Of a stretch of 62,828 nucleotides of DNA, positions 18,172-28,837 are shown in pieces. Made by a program: the position numbers and the translations under genes. The DNA is from Pseudonocardia sp. 73-21 (lineage in GTDB: Bacteria; Actinomycetota; Actinomycetes; Mycobacteriales; Pseudonocardiaceae), in NCBI RefSeq assembly GCF_001899645.1, contig NZ_MKVV01000110.1, positions 1 through 62,828 on the forward strand, written 5' to 3'. Below the pieces are notes generated by a model. That model searched no databases and had not been told where the DNA came from. It was given only the letters and a program-made list of their open reading frames with translations. Within the stretch, counting starts at the first letter, position 1; each line of letters starts with the position of its first letter.

Positions 18172-18606
18172 ATGCTCCGTGAGGTGCCCCAGTTCAGGAT
18201 CTCCGAAGCAGCCGGGCTCCTCGGCGTCAGCGACGACACCGTGCGGCGCTGGGTCGACGCCGAGAAGCTGCCGTCCCATCTGGACGCGTCGAACCGCAAG
18301 GTGATCGACGGCGCGGCCCTCGCGGAGTTCGCGCGCGAGCACGCCAGCGCGGCGCCCGACCCGTCGGGCGTCCAGGGTTCGGCCCGCAACCGCCTGGTCG
18401 GCCTGGTCACCGCGGTGGTGATGGACCGGGTGATGGCGCAGGTCGAGATCCAGTGCGGTCCGCACCGGGTGGTCTCGCTGATGAGCAGCGAGGCCGCGCG
18501 CGACCTCGGCCTGGCGCCGGGGGTGCTGGCCGTCGCCGTCGTGAAGTCCACCAACGTCGTGATCGAGACGCCGGTGCGCGCCACCTCGCTCGACGCGGTG
18601 CCGTGA
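18172..18606 (+). CDS. HTH-TOBE protein, molybdate/molybdopterin-binding type regulator
   Basis: 144 residues. The N-terminus is a MerR/excisionase-type helix-turn-helix (FRISEAAGLLGVSDDTVRRW); the C-terminal ~70 residues are a TOBE domain of the Mop type (SARNRLVGLVTAVVMDRVMA to VVKSTNVVIETP). Such proteins bind molybdate or tungstate and DNA. No mod transport genes are in the window. GTG 18184 would give the family's more usual start PQFRISEAA and may be the true start. It is divergent from the exporter operon across 203 bp of comparatively AT-rich sequence. Confidence 0.82.
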   Translation: MLREVPQFRISEAAGLLGVSDDTVRRWVDAEKLPSHLDASNRKVIDGAALAEFAREHASAAPDPSGVQGSARNRLVGLVTAVVMDRVMAQVEIQCGPHRVVSLMSSEAARDLGLAPGVLAVAVVKSTNVVIETPVRATSLDAVP

Positions 18607-18607
18607 G

Positions 18608-19495
18608 TCAGCGGCTCCGCGCCCGGTAACGCCCGGGCGTCACGCCCACGCGCTTCTTGAACTCGCGCGTCATGTGGCTCTGGTCGGCGAAACCGCAGAC
18701 GCACGCGATGTCGAGCAGCGGGGAGTTGGTGCGTTCCAGCAACGCCCGGGCCCGTTCGACGCGCTGGCGGAGCAGGAACTCGTGGGGCGGCGCGCCGGTG
18801 CTCGCCCGGAACCGGCGGGCGAAGTGGTAGCGGCTCAGGCCGACCACGCCGGCGAGGTCGTCGAGGGAGAGGCTCTCGCCGAGGTGCTGCTGTATGTAGT
18901 CGCGGACGACGCGCTCCTGCCGGAACGACAGGCCGTCGGGACCCCCGGTCTCACGGAAGAGCACGTGCGCGTGCCGGCGCAGGATGTGCACGGCGAGCTG
19001 GCAGGACAGCGAGTCGACCATCAGCCTGCTCCCCGACGCCCCCTGCGCGGCCTCGTGGGCGATCTGCATCGCGGTGTGGTGGAGCGCCGGGTCGTCGGCC
19101 TTGATGGTGTCGTGCAGCTCCACCTCGCAGACGTCGCGCTCGTACATCTGGCGGCAGGTGGCGGCGAGCTCGTCCTCGGTGATGTAGACGTGCACGACCT
19201 CGATGTCCTCGGGCCACACCCAGTGCGACTCCGCGGCGCGGGTGAGCAGGGAGACGTCGCCGGGGCCGAGGGTCTCGTCGATCCAGGCGCCGTCGATGCG
19301 CCGCCGCATCGCGGTCCGGCCCCTGCGGTAGGCCACCACCATGTAGTCGCGCATCGCGGGGACCTCGACGTCCGAGCCCGCGTAGCGGTACCCGCGGACC
19401 GAGACACCGTCCCAGCCCACCTCGGGACTGCGGACCGTGAGATGGCCGGGGACCCATGTCGTGAGCTCGTCCGGGACGATGAACTCCGCGGCCAC
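18608..19495 (-). CDS. AraC-family regulator next to the Baeyer-Villiger genes
   Basis: 295 residues: an N-terminal cupin-like sensor region, then the two AraC helix-turn-helix units (LDDLAGVVGLSRYHFARRF and DIACVCGFADQSHMTREFKK) and the family ending VGVTPGRYR. I chose GTG 19495, which has GGAGG six bases upstream; the open frame extends 84 bases further without one. It is divergent from the monooxygenase and hydrolase, so it is likely their activator, responding to the ketone or its product. Confidence 0.88.
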   Translation of the reverse strand: MAAEFIVPDELTTWVPGHLTVRSPEVGWDGVSVRGYRYAGSDVEVPAMRDYMVVAYRRGRTAMRRRIDGAWIDETLGPGDVSLLTRAAESHWVWPEDIEVVHVYITEDELAATCRQMYERDVCEVELHDTIKADDPALHHTAMQIAHEAAQGASGSRLMVDSLSCQLAVHILRRHAHVLFRETGGPDGLSFRQERVVRDYIQQHLGESLSLDDLAGVVGLSRYHFARRFRASTGAPPHEFLLRQRVERARALLERTNSPLLDIACVCGFADQSHMTREFKKRVGVTPGRYRARSR

Positions 19496-19675
19496 CGTGA
19501 ACCTCCGCGTCTTCGCTGACGGGCGTTCTCCCAGGGTAGGCGCGGTACCCCGGCTCCCGGCGCGCGTTCGGCCCAACACCGCAAGTTCCTTCTACGGCCA
19601 CGACCTGCCGTTCAAGCCTCGACCGGTGAGGGCGGGGCAGTGTCCTGGGTCACACCGAGAGCGGGGAGTGGCCTC

Positions 19676-21300
<1,625 letters not shown>

Positions 21301-21304
<4 letters not shown>

Positions 21305-22347
21305 TCGACAACCCGTTCTACTCCCACGAGTTCCACGGCGACTACGACCTCGTGAGCATCGGCCGGCTCGACCTGGAGGAGGGCGGCTCCATCGCGGACT
21401 GCCAACTCGCGGTCGCGACGTTCGGCACCCTGAACGACGCGCGCGACAACGCCATTCTCGTGACCACCTGGTACTCGGGCACCCACCAGATCTTCCGCGA
21501 CGTCTACATCGGCCCGGACCACGCGCTGAATCCCGAGCGCTACTTCATCGTGGTGATCGACCAGATCGGTTCCGGGCTCTCGACGTCACCCCACAACGCG
21601 CCCGACGAGATCGCGATGTCGAACTTCCCGAAGGTCCGTATCGGCGACGACGTGGTGGCCCAGGAACGGCTGCTGCGCGAGCACTTCGGGATCGAGACGC
21701 TGCAGCTGGTGGTCGGTGGGTCGATGGGTGCCCAGCAGACCTACGAATGGGCCGTGCGGTTCCCGGACAAGGTGAAGCGGGCGGCACCGATCGCGGGCAC
21801 CGCGCAGAACACCCCGCACGACTTCCTGTTCGGGAAGGCGCTGGTGGAGGCGATCACGTCGGATCCCGGGTTCGCCGACGGCGAGTACAAGAGCAACGCC
21901 GACGTGGTGGCCGGCCTCACCCGGCACGCCGGGATCTGGGCGGTGATGGGCTTCTCCACGGAGTTCTGGAAGCAGGAGGTGTGGCGGGCGCTGGAGTTCG
22001 GGTCGAAGGAGGAGTTCCTCGCCGGGTTCCTCGAGCCCTACTTCACCGCGATGGACCCCAACGACCTGCTGTGCATGGCGTGGAAGTGGCAGCGCGGCGA
22101 CGTCGCGCGGCACACCGGCGGTGATCTCGCCGCGGCGCTGGGCCGCATCACCGCGACGACGTTCGTGCTCCCGATCAACGAGGACATGTTCTTCCCCGTG
22201 CGCGACCACGAGGCCGAGCAGGCGCTCATCGCGAACAGCGAGCTGCGGGTGATCGACGACGTGCTGGGCCACCTCGGCCTGTTCGGCGTCGCCCCGACGT
22301 TCATGCAGCAGGTGGACCGGCACCTCGGGGAGCTGCTGGCCCGCTGA
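21301..22347 (+). CDS. Alpha/beta hydrolase of the homoserine acetyltransferase (MetX) family
   Basis: 348 residues with the MetX-like fold: nucleophile Ser in VGGSMGAQQTYEWA, Asp in PINEDMFFP and His in DVLGHLGLF. MetX family members include true homoserine acetyltransferases, but many paralogues are esterases. Translational coupling (ATGA) to a Baeyer-Villiger monooxygenase and the absence of other methionine genes make an ester or lactone hydrolase more likely. The substrate is unknown. Confidence 0.82.
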
Positions 22348-22368
22348 GGGCACGCGGCCCGGTCGTGC

Positions 22369-23517
22369 TCACGGCCGGGTCGCGGTGGCGACGGCCGTCC
22401 GGAGCTGGTCGAGGGCATGGTTCCGGGCGCCGGCGAGGGCGGCGCCGTCCACCAGCCGGGCCGGGCGGATCGGGACGTGCCGGGGGAACCGCCCGAACGC
22501 GGCGGTGACGGCGCCGAGGACGGCGGGCTCGGTGCCCCAGGAGCCGCCGACGACGACGAGCGCGGGGTCGGCGAAGGCCACTGCGGCAGCCAGCACGCCG
22601 CAGACGGCCCGGGCGATGGTCGTCGTCACCTCGTCCGCCCGCGGGTCGCCACCGCGGACCGCGGTGAGCAGCGCGGGCACGTCGACCGCCGTCGAGCCGG
22701 GACGGCGCAGGCCCACCGCGCCGAACACGTCGATCAGCGGCATGGCCCGGCCCGCCGGGCCGTCGACCAGGACGTGCGCGATCTCGCCGACGAGGCCGCC
22801 GTGTCCGCGGCGGACGACGCCGTCGTTGACCACGGCGCAGCCCAGACCCTCGCCGAGGTGGACGTAGGCGAGGTCCTCGGGCGAGGGGTCGTCGAGGTCC
22901 GGGTCGTCGGCGGCGTCACGTTCGGCGCGGGCCGCCCAGTTCACGTCGTTGTCGACCGACACCGGACCGTCGACGAGCCCCGCCAGCACCTCGGCCGGGG
23001 ACAGCTCACCGAGCAGGAACGGGGAGTCGGGCAGGTGGACCAGGCGCCCGGTGGCCCGGTCCACCGGGTCGGCCGCGCTGACCACCGCGAGCCGGGGCCG
23101 CGCTCCGACGTCGTCCCGCACCGCCCGGGCCGCCGTCGTCAGCGCCGCGACGACCTGCGCCGCCCGGGCCGGGCGCGTGATCCCGGTGGTCGCCGTGGCG
23201 ATCACGTCACCGTGCACGTCGACCGCCTCGGCCACGATCCCCTCCGGCGCGACGCCGACCACCAGCGCGTGGCCGACGTCGTCGGCGAGGCCGTAGTACG
23301 AGCCGACCCGCCCCCGCCCGGTCGTCCGCTCCCCGGTGTCGACCAGCAGTCCCGCGTCGCACAGGCGGCGCACGCTGTCGGAGACCGTGGGTTTGGACAG
23401 GCCGGTCCGCGAGGCGAGCTCGGCCCGGGTCAGCCGCCGCACCTCGGTCAACGCGCGCAGCACGTGCTCGTCGGTCAACGACCGCAGCAGGTCCAGCGAC
23501 GGCTTGGCGGGGGGCAC
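22369..23517 (-). CDS. ROK-family transcriptional regulator
   Basis: 382 residues, GTG start. An N-terminal winged helix (LTRAELASRTGLSKPTVSDS) precedes a ROK sugar-kinase-like domain. The ROK motif is only partly conserved (GHGGLVGEIAHV), and the zinc-binding cysteines of active ROK kinases are absent, consistent with a pure regulator. It is divergent from the DUF1479 gene; two direct repeats in the shared region are likely operators, one placed over each gene's promoter. Confidence 0.88.
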   Translation of the reverse strand: MPPAKPSLDLLRSLTDEHVLRALTEVRRLTRAELASRTGLSKPTVSDSVRRLCDAGLLVDTGERTTGRGRVGSYYGLADDVGHALVVGVAPEGIVAEAVDVHGDVIATATTGITRPARAAQVVAALTTAARAVRDDVGARPRLAVVSAADPVDRATGRLVHLPDSPFLLGELSPAEVLAGLVDGPVSVDNDVNWAARAERDAADDPDLDDPSPEDLAYVHLGEGLGCAVVNDGVVRRGHGGLVGEIAHVLVDGPAGRAMPLIDVFGAVGLRRPGSTAVDVPALLTAVRGGDPRADEVTTTIARAVCGVLAAAVAFADPALVVVGGSWGTEPAVLGAVTAAFGRFPRHVPIRPARLVDGAALAGARNHALDQLRTAVATATRP

Positions 23518-23524
23518 GGCGGCA

Positions 23525-23586
23525 TTCTAGTAAGGACTCTTGCCTGAACCTCGGCCGGCAGTCTAACGTCGTTCTAGTAAGGAGTC
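23525..23586. promoter_or_regulatory. Paired direct-repeat operators between ROK and DUF1479 genes
   Basis: TTCTAGTAAGGACTC (23525-23539) and TTCTAGTAAGGAGTC (23572-23586) match 14 of 15 bases and start 47 bp apart. One lies 8 bp before the regulator's start and the other 19 bp before the DUF1479 start. They are the only AT-containing conserved blocks in an otherwise GC-rich gap. Confidence 0.7.
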
Positions 23587-23604
23587 CTCACCAAAGGAGA
23601 CGGC

Positions 23605-24875
23605 ATGACGCCCCTGCCTCACTGGGAGACCCCGCCGGCCGACCTGCAGGCGGCGGTCCGGGAGATCAAGGCGGCCCTGCGGGCCCGCATCACAGCGTCC
23701 GGGCGCACGGTCGAGGAGGTCTTCGCCGTCGTCGAGGCCCGGGTCGCCCAGCGGGTGGCGGAGATCGTGACGGAGAAGGAACGCGGCGAGACCGTCTGGC
23801 CCGTGATCGACTACGCCGACATCGATGCCGGCACCGTGCCCGCCGACGCGCTCGCCAGGCTCCACCGCCGTGGGTGCCTGGTCGTGCGCGGCCACTTCCC
23901 GCACGAGCAGGCCGTCGGCTGGGACGGTGAGGTCGTCGACTACGTCGAGAACAACCGGTTCTTCGAGAACTACCGCGGCCCGGCCGACGACTTCTTCGGC
24001 AGCGTCGGCTCCCGGCCCGAGATCTACCCCGTCTACTGGTCACCCCCGCAGATGCAGGCCCGCCAGAGCGACCGGATGGCCCGGGTGCAGGCCTTCCTCA
24101 ACGCCCAGTGGCGCAGCGAGTCCGACGGCGTGCGGTGGTTCGACCCCGACCGCGACTCGCTCTATCCCGACCGCATCCGGCGCCGTCCACCGGGCGCCGA
24201 CTCGGGCGGGCTCGGCACCCACCTCGACCCCGGCAACCTCGACCTGTGGATGACCGAGGCCTACCAGCGGGCGTTCCGGCACCTGTTCGACGGCACCGTC
24301 GAGCAGTACGACCCCTGGGACGCCGCCCACCGCACCGCCGGCCCGCAGTACCCCGGCACCACGATGTGCTCGGCGTTCCGCACCTTCCAGGGCTGGACGG
24401 CGCTGTCGGACATGGACCACGACCAGGGCGTGCTGCACACCGTGCCCATCCCGGAGGCCATGGCGTACCTGATGCTCCGCCCGCTGCTGGCCGACGTGCC
24501 CGACGACGACATGTGCGGCGTCACCGTCAACCAGGTCTTCCCGGCGAACGCGACGTGGCACCCGCTGCTCATGCAGGCCGTCTCCGGCATCCCCGACGTC
24601 GAGGCCGGCGACTCCGTCTGGTGGCACTGCGACATGATCCACGGCGTCGACCCGGTGACCGACCAGAAGGGCTGGGGCAACGTCATGTACATCCCCGCCG
24701 CCCCGTGGTGCCCCCGCAACGAGACCTACGCCGCGAAGTCCGTGACGCCTTCCGCACCGGATCGAGCCCGGGCGACTTCCCGGCCGAGCACTACGAACGC
24801 ACCTGGCCCGACCGCTTCTCCGTCGACGACCTCAACGACACCGGCCGGCGCGGACTCGGGCTGGTCAGCCGGTGA
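23605..24875 (+). pseudogene. DUF1479 (YbiU-like) dioxygenase-fold gene with C-terminal frameshift
   Basis: The frame from ATG 23605 (Shine-Dalgarno AAAGGAG) encodes ~380 residues of the DUF1479 family, including THLDPG and VWWHCDMIHGVDP, which give the H-x-D and distal His of an Fe(II)/2-oxoglutarate-like site. At AAG near 24738 the family sequence changes frame and continues VRDAFRTGSSPGDFPAEHY to GLGLVSR at 24875. Adding one G restores a 423-residue protein, close to the family's ~420. Substrate unknown. Probably controlled by the divergent ROK protein. Confidence 0.85.
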
Positions 24876-25722
24876 TGAGCTCGTCGGCCACCCACTGCGC
24901 GACACCGACGGGATAGGGCGCCGACAGCCCGAGGACGAGGTGCGAGAACCCGGCGTCGACGGCCCGGGCGATCGCGTCGCGGGTGTCTTCCGGCTTCTCG
25001 TAGGAGACCCCGAGGTGGATCGACCGGGTGATCGACGCGGGGTCGCGGTCGATCTCGGCGCAGTAGCGGTCCAGCAGCGCGCTGCGGGCCACGGCGTCGT
25101 CGAGGTCGCCGCCGGGGATGTTCCAGACGTCGGCGTGCTCGGCCACCACGCGAAGCGTCGAGGCCGCCCGTCCACCGATGACGATCGGCGGGTGGGGGCG
25201 CTGGACGGGCTTCGGGTTGCCGAACGCTCCGGTGAGCTGGTGGTGGGTGCCCGGGAAGTCGAACGGCGCGGCCTCGGTCCACAGCCGCCGGATGATCGTG
25301 CACGCCTCGGCGAGACTGCCCACCGCGTGGGCGGCGTCGTGGTAGGGCAGCCCGTGGGCCTCGTACTCGCGCCGGGCCATGGGGACGCTCGGCCGCGAGC
25401 CCGCGCCGATGCCGAAGTCGAGCCGTCCGCCGGAGACGATGTCGACGGTCGTGGCGATTTTCGCGAGCATCGCCGGCGGCCGGAAGCGGTTGCTGGTGAC
25501 GAGCAGGCCCAGCCGCAGCCGCTCGGTCTGCGCGGCCAGCGCCCCGAGCAGCGTCCAGCCCTCGAGGATCGGCCCGTCGGGGTCGCCGCCGATGGGCATC
25601 AGGTGGTCGAACAGCCACGCGTGCCCGATCTCGGGGATCGCGTCCGCCTCGCGCCACACCCGCTGGACGTCCTGGTAGTCGACCTGCATCGGCGCGGTCA
25701 TGATCCCGAAGCTCGTGGTCAT
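24865..25722 (-). CDS. LLM-class F420-dependent oxidoreductase
   Basis: 285 residues of the luciferase-like monooxygenase fold. Family markers include the start SFGIMTAPMQVDYQD, LGLLVTSNRFRPPAMLAK and the phosphate-binding stretch GGRLDFGIGAG. Actinobacterial members typically use F420. It is divergent from a TetR gene with a near-perfect inverted repeat between them, so that protein is probably its repressor. Its 3' end overlaps the tail of the convergent DUF1479 gene by 11 bp. Substrate unknown. Confidence 0.88.
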   Translation of the reverse strand: MTTSFGIMTAPMQVDYQDVQRVWREADAIPEIGHAWLFDHLMPIGGDPDGPILEGWTLLGALAAQTERLRLGLLVTSNRFRPPAMLAKIATTVDIVSGGRLDFGIGAGSRPSVPMARREYEAHGLPYHDAAHAVGSLAEACTIIRRLWTEAAPFDFPGTHHQLTGAFGNPKPVQRPHPPIVIGGRAASTLRVVAEHADVWNIPGGDLDDAVARSALLDRYCAEIDRDPASITRSIHLGVSYEKPEDTRDAIARAVDAGFSHLVLGLSAPYPVGVAQWVADELITG

Positions 25723-25748
25723 GGTCGGTCTCCTCGCTGTGGCATCCT

Positions 25749-25799
25749 GCTAAGTGGAACACTGCTCCGCCCACGATACGGAGCAATGTTCCGCTTAGC
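25749..25799. promoter_or_regulatory. TetR-type operator, 21-bp arms
   Basis: Arms 25749-25769 and 25779-25799 match at 19 of 21 positions around a 9-bp spacer. The element fills the gap between the divergent LLM oxidoreductase and TetR genes and contains their promoters, so TetR binding should block both. Confidence 0.8.
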
Positions 25800-25813
25800 C
25801 CGGGAGGGGTGCA

Positions 25814-26383
25814 GTGTCCGAGGAGGAGGCCCCGCGCAAGCGGGCCGACGCGCGGCGCAACCAGCAGGCCCTGCTGGACGCGGCCGCCGCCGTGTTCGTC
25901 CGGTCGGGCGTGGAGGCGCCGGTGCGCGACATCGCGGCCGCGGCCGGCGTCGGGATGGGCACGATCTACCGCCACTTCCCGACGCGCGCGGATCTCGTCG
26001 TGGCCGTCTACCGGCACCAGGTGGAGGCCTGCGCCGAGGCGGGTCCGGCCCTGCTGGCGAGCAGTGGGACACCGCACGCCGCGCTGGCGGCGTGGATCGA
26101 CCTGTTCGTCGACTTCCTCGTCACCAAGCACGGGCTGGCCACGGCGATCCGGTCCGACAACGCCGGCCCGTTGCACGCCTACTTCCTCGACCGCCTCGTG
26201 CCCGTCTGCGCCGAGCTGCTCGCCGCCGCGGCCGCCGCCGGGGAGATCCGCTCCGACGTGGCGGCCTTCGAGCTGATGTTCGGCGTCGGCAACCTCTGCG
26301 CGGGCGTCGACCCCCGCTACGACGCCCGCCGCCTGGTCGGGCTGCTCGTCGCCGGGCTGGGATCCGGTGGCGGAGGTGCGTGA
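25814..26383 (+). CDS. TetR-family transcriptional regulator
   Basis: 189 residues, GTG start with GGAGGGG upstream. The N-terminal helix-turn-helix VRDIAAAAGVGMGTIYRHFP is canonical; the C-terminal ligand domain contains LFVDFLVTKHGLATAIRSDN, typical of the SbtR-like TetR subgroup. The inverted repeat 15 bp upstream, shared with the divergent oxidoreductase gene, is the probable operator. Inducer unknown. Confidence 0.92.
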   Translation: MSEEEAPRKRADARRNQQALLDAAAAVFVRSGVEAPVRDIAAAAGVGMGTIYRHFPTRADLVVAVYRHQVEACAEAGPALLASSGTPHAALAAWIDLFVDFLVTKHGLATAIRSDNAGPLHAYFLDRLVPVCAELLAAAAAAGEIRSDVAAFELMFGVGNLCAGVDPRYDARRLVGLLVAGLGSGGGGA

Positions 26384-26396
26384 CGGGCGGCTCGAG

Positions 26397-27056
26397 TCAG
26401 GGGCTGCCCAGGAGGTTGTCGGAGACGGCGCGCAGGTGGGTGCGCATGGCGTCGGCGGCGGCGTCGGGGTCGCGGTCGCGCAGCGCGTCGACGATCGCGG
26501 TGTGCTCGGCGTGGTAGCAGCGGCGTCGCTCCGGGCTGGACGTGCGGCGCTTGAGGGTGCCCCAGATCGGTAGCGCACGGGCCGTGCTGAGCACGTCGAA
26601 CATGCTCATGAGCAGCCCGTTGTGGGCGGCCTGCGCGATGGCCCGGTGCAGCTTGGCGTCCCAGGCCTCGAAGCCCTCGAAGTCGTCGCTCGCGCCGCCG
26701 CCGTCGAGGCACTCGACGATGCGGTCGAGGTCGGCCTGGGTGCCCACGCGCGCGGCGAGCGCCGCGACCTGGGGTTCGAGCAGCAGCCGGACCTGCATGA
26801 TCTCGGCCGGGCTGGTGTCGGCCGAGGCTCCGTCCACCTGCTGGGCGTGGTCGGTGAGGAAGGTGCCGCGCCCGACGTGACGGATGACGAGGCCGTCGCG
26901 TTCGAGCACGTCGAGGGCCTGACGGATGGCGCTGCGCGGGGCGGCGAGGCGCTGCACGAGGTCGCGCTCGGTGGGCAGCTTGGAGCCGGGCACGAGCGTG
27001 CCGTTGCGGCTGCCTTCGGCCAGCAGTTCCCGGAGGGACCGTTCTACGAGCATCAC
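26397..27056 (-). CDS. GntR-family regulator, FadR subfamily
   Basis: 219 residues: a winged helix (LPTERDLVQRLAAPRSAIRQ), then an all-helical FCD ligand domain with metal-site histidines in KLHRAI and the YHAEHTAIVDALRDRD segment. The start could be GTG 27056 or the adjacent ATG 27053. It is divergent from the FAH-hydrolase-amidohydrolase operon and is the probable repressor. TGGT-containing repeats occur on both sides of the gap. Confidence 0.9.
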   Translation of the reverse strand: MMLVERSLRELLAEGSRNGTLVPGSKLPTERDLVQRLAAPRSAIRQALDVLERDGLVIRHVGRGTFLTDHAQQVDGASADTSPAEIMQVRLLLEPQVAALAARVGTQADLDRIVECLDGGGASDDFEGFEAWDAKLHRAIAQAAHNGLLMSMFDVLSTARALPIWGTLKRRTSSPERRRCYHAEHTAIVDALRDRDPDAAADAMRTHLRAVSDNLLGSP

Positions 27057-27123
27057 GCGACCAATCTAGACCATTGAGTTGCCTCTCGACAGCATGTATA
27101 GGGGCGGGTACTTTCGGCGCTGG

Positions 27124-27152
27124 TCAGATTGGTTCTATTGGTTCAGATTGGT
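27124..27152. promoter_or_regulatory. TCAGATTGGT direct repeats before the FAH operon
   Basis: TCAGATTGGT occurs at 27124-27133 and 27143-27152 with TCTATTGGT between them; ACCAATCTAGACCAT lies nearer the regulator's start. The repeats cover the place where the ribosome site of the FAH gene should be, and no good Shine-Dalgarno is visible. Likely binding sites for the GntR protein. Confidence 0.5.
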
Positions 27153-27158
27153 GCAGCC

Positions 27159-28049
27159 ATGAGGCTGGTGACGTTCTCCCACGGGGGTCCGCAGAAGGTC
27201 GGGGTCGTCGACGTCGACGTCGACGTCGACGTCGTGCACGACGTGACCGCGCTGCTGCCCGCCGGGGCCGGGGTGCTCGAGGTCGTGGAGGGGTGGGCCG
27301 AGCTCGGCCCGGTGCTGGCGCGCGACGCCGCGACCGCGCCCTCGGTCCCCGTGGACGCCGTGCGCCTGCACGCCCCCATCCCCACGCCCCGGCGCAACAT
27401 CTTCTGCGTCGGCAAGAACTACCGCGACCACGTGCTGGAGTTCGGCCGCAGCGGCTACGACCAGCCCGACCGCTCGCAGGACATGCCGGAGTTCCCGGTG
27501 ATCTTCTCGAAGGCCACCACCTCGGTGACCGGCCCGTTCGACGTCATCGAGCCCCACCACGACGTCACGAGCGAGCTGGACTACGAGGCCGAGCTCGGCG
27601 TGATCATCGGGGTCGGGGGCCGCGGGATCAGCCGTGAGGACGCCGTCGACCACGTGTGGGGCTACACGATCATCGACGACTTCACCGCCCGCGACCTGCA
27701 GCGCAAGCACAAGCAGTGGCTCCTCGGGAAGGGACTCGACACGCACTGCCCGATGGGGCCCTACGCGGTGTCGGCCGACGAGATCGCCGATGTCACGGCG
27801 CTGCAGGTGGAGAGCTGGGTCAACGGCGAACCGCGGCAGTCCGCGCCGGTCAAGGACCTGATCTTCGACATCCCGGAGCTGATCGCCACGCTCTCGGCCG
27901 GCATCACGCTGCAGCCCGGCGACATCATCGCCACCGGCACGCCGGCCGGTGTCGGCATCGGGTTCGACCCACCGAAGTTCATGGCCACCGGCGACGTCAT
28001 CGAGGTCTCGATCACCGGCCTCGGCACCCAGAAGAACAGGATCGGATGA
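27159..28049 (+). CDS. Fumarylacetoacetate hydrolase-family enzyme
   Basis: 296 residues with the FAH fold: FCVGKNYRDHVLEFG, metal-binding acidic residues in ELDYEAELGVIIG, DDFTARDLQRKHKQW and IIATGTPAGVG. Family members cleave or isomerise acylpyruvates and meta-cleavage products with Mg2+. The N-terminal region contains VDVDVDVDV encoded by four tandem GTCGAC units (27207-27230). It heads an operon in which each stop overlaps the next start (ATGA), with an alpha/beta hydrolase and an amidohydrolase, indicating a ring- or diketone-degrading pathway. Confidence 0.9.
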   Translation: MRLVTFSHGGPQKVGVVDVDVDVDVVHDVTALLPAGAGVLEVVEGWAELGPVLARDAATAPSVPVDAVRLHAPIPTPRRNIFCVGKNYRDHVLEFGRSGYDQPDRSQDMPEFPVIFSKATTSVTGPFDVIEPHHDVTSELDYEAELGVIIGVGGRGISREDAVDHVWGYTIIDDFTARDLQRKHKQWLLGKGLDTHCPMGPYAVSADEIADVTALQVESWVNGEPRQSAPVKDLIFDIPELIATLSAGITLQPGDIIATGTPAGVGIGFDPPKFMATGDVIEVSITGLGTQKNRIG

Positions 28050-28837
28050 GAATGCAGGTCAACGGGAGAGAACTGGCCGTCGAGGTCGAGGGGGAGGGCC
28101 CAGCGGTCCTGCTCGTGCACGGCCTGGGCGGCACGTCGAACTTCTACCAGGTGCAGGCGGACGCCCTCGCGCCGTCGCACACCGTGATCCGGGTGGACTC
28201 CGCGGGCGCCGGTCGCTCGCCGGTGGCCGACGGGATCAGCATCGACTCGCACGCCGACGACCTCGCGGCCGTGCTCGACGCGCTGGACGTCGACGGCGCC
28301 GCCGTCGTCGGGCACTCGATGGGCACGCTCGTCGTCCGGTCGCTGGCCGCGCGGTACCCGGAGAAGGTCACCGCGCTGGCGCTGCTCGGCGCGGTCGCCG
28401 AACCGGCCGAGGCCGGCCGCCAGGCCCAGCGCGACCGCGCCGGCGTGCTGCGCGACAAGGGCACCGCCGCCGTCGCACCCGGGGTGGTCGCGAACGCGCT
28501 GTCGGAGACCACCCGCCGTGACAAGCCGGAGGTGGCCGCGTTCGTCCGCGAGCTGGTCATGCGCCAGGACGCGGAGGGCTACGCCCGCAACTGCGAGGCG
28601 CTGGCCGCCGCCACCGACCCCGGCCCGATCGATCCCGCCGTGCCGTTGCTGCTGGTCACCGGCACCGACGACAAGGTCGGCCCGCCGGTGGTCAGCGAGG
28701 CGCTGGCCACCGCCAGTGCGACCGTCGAGATCGTGCCCGGCATCGGGCACTGGACCGCGCTCGAAGCGGCCGGACCCGTCACCGAACTCCTGCTCAAGTT
28801 CCTCCTACCCCTCACCGCCGAGGAGATCGCCCGATGA
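28046..28837 (+). CDS. Alpha/beta hydrolase (3-oxoadipate enol-lactonase / meta-cleavage type)
   Basis: 263 residues with HGLGGTSNFYQ oxyanion loop, nucleophile Ser in VVGHSMGTLV, Asp in LLVTGTDDKVGP and His in VPGIGHWTALE. It resembles enol-lactonases and C-C hydrolases of aromatic catabolism. ATG 28046 overlaps the stop of the FAH gene; its own stop overlaps the amidohydrolase start. Exact reaction unknown. Confidence 0.88.
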   Translation: MRMQVNGRELAVEVEGEGPAVLLVHGLGGTSNFYQVQADALAPSHTVIRVDSAGAGRSPVADGISIDSHADDLAAVLDALDVDGAAVVGHSMGTLVVRSLAARYPEKVTALALLGAVAEPAEAGRQAQRDRAGVLRDKGTAAVAPGVVANALSETTRRDKPEVAAFVRELVMRQDAEGYARNCEALAAATDPGPIDPAVPLLLVTGTDDKVGPPVVSEALATASATVEIVPGIGHWTALEAAGPVTELLLKFLLPLTAEEIAR

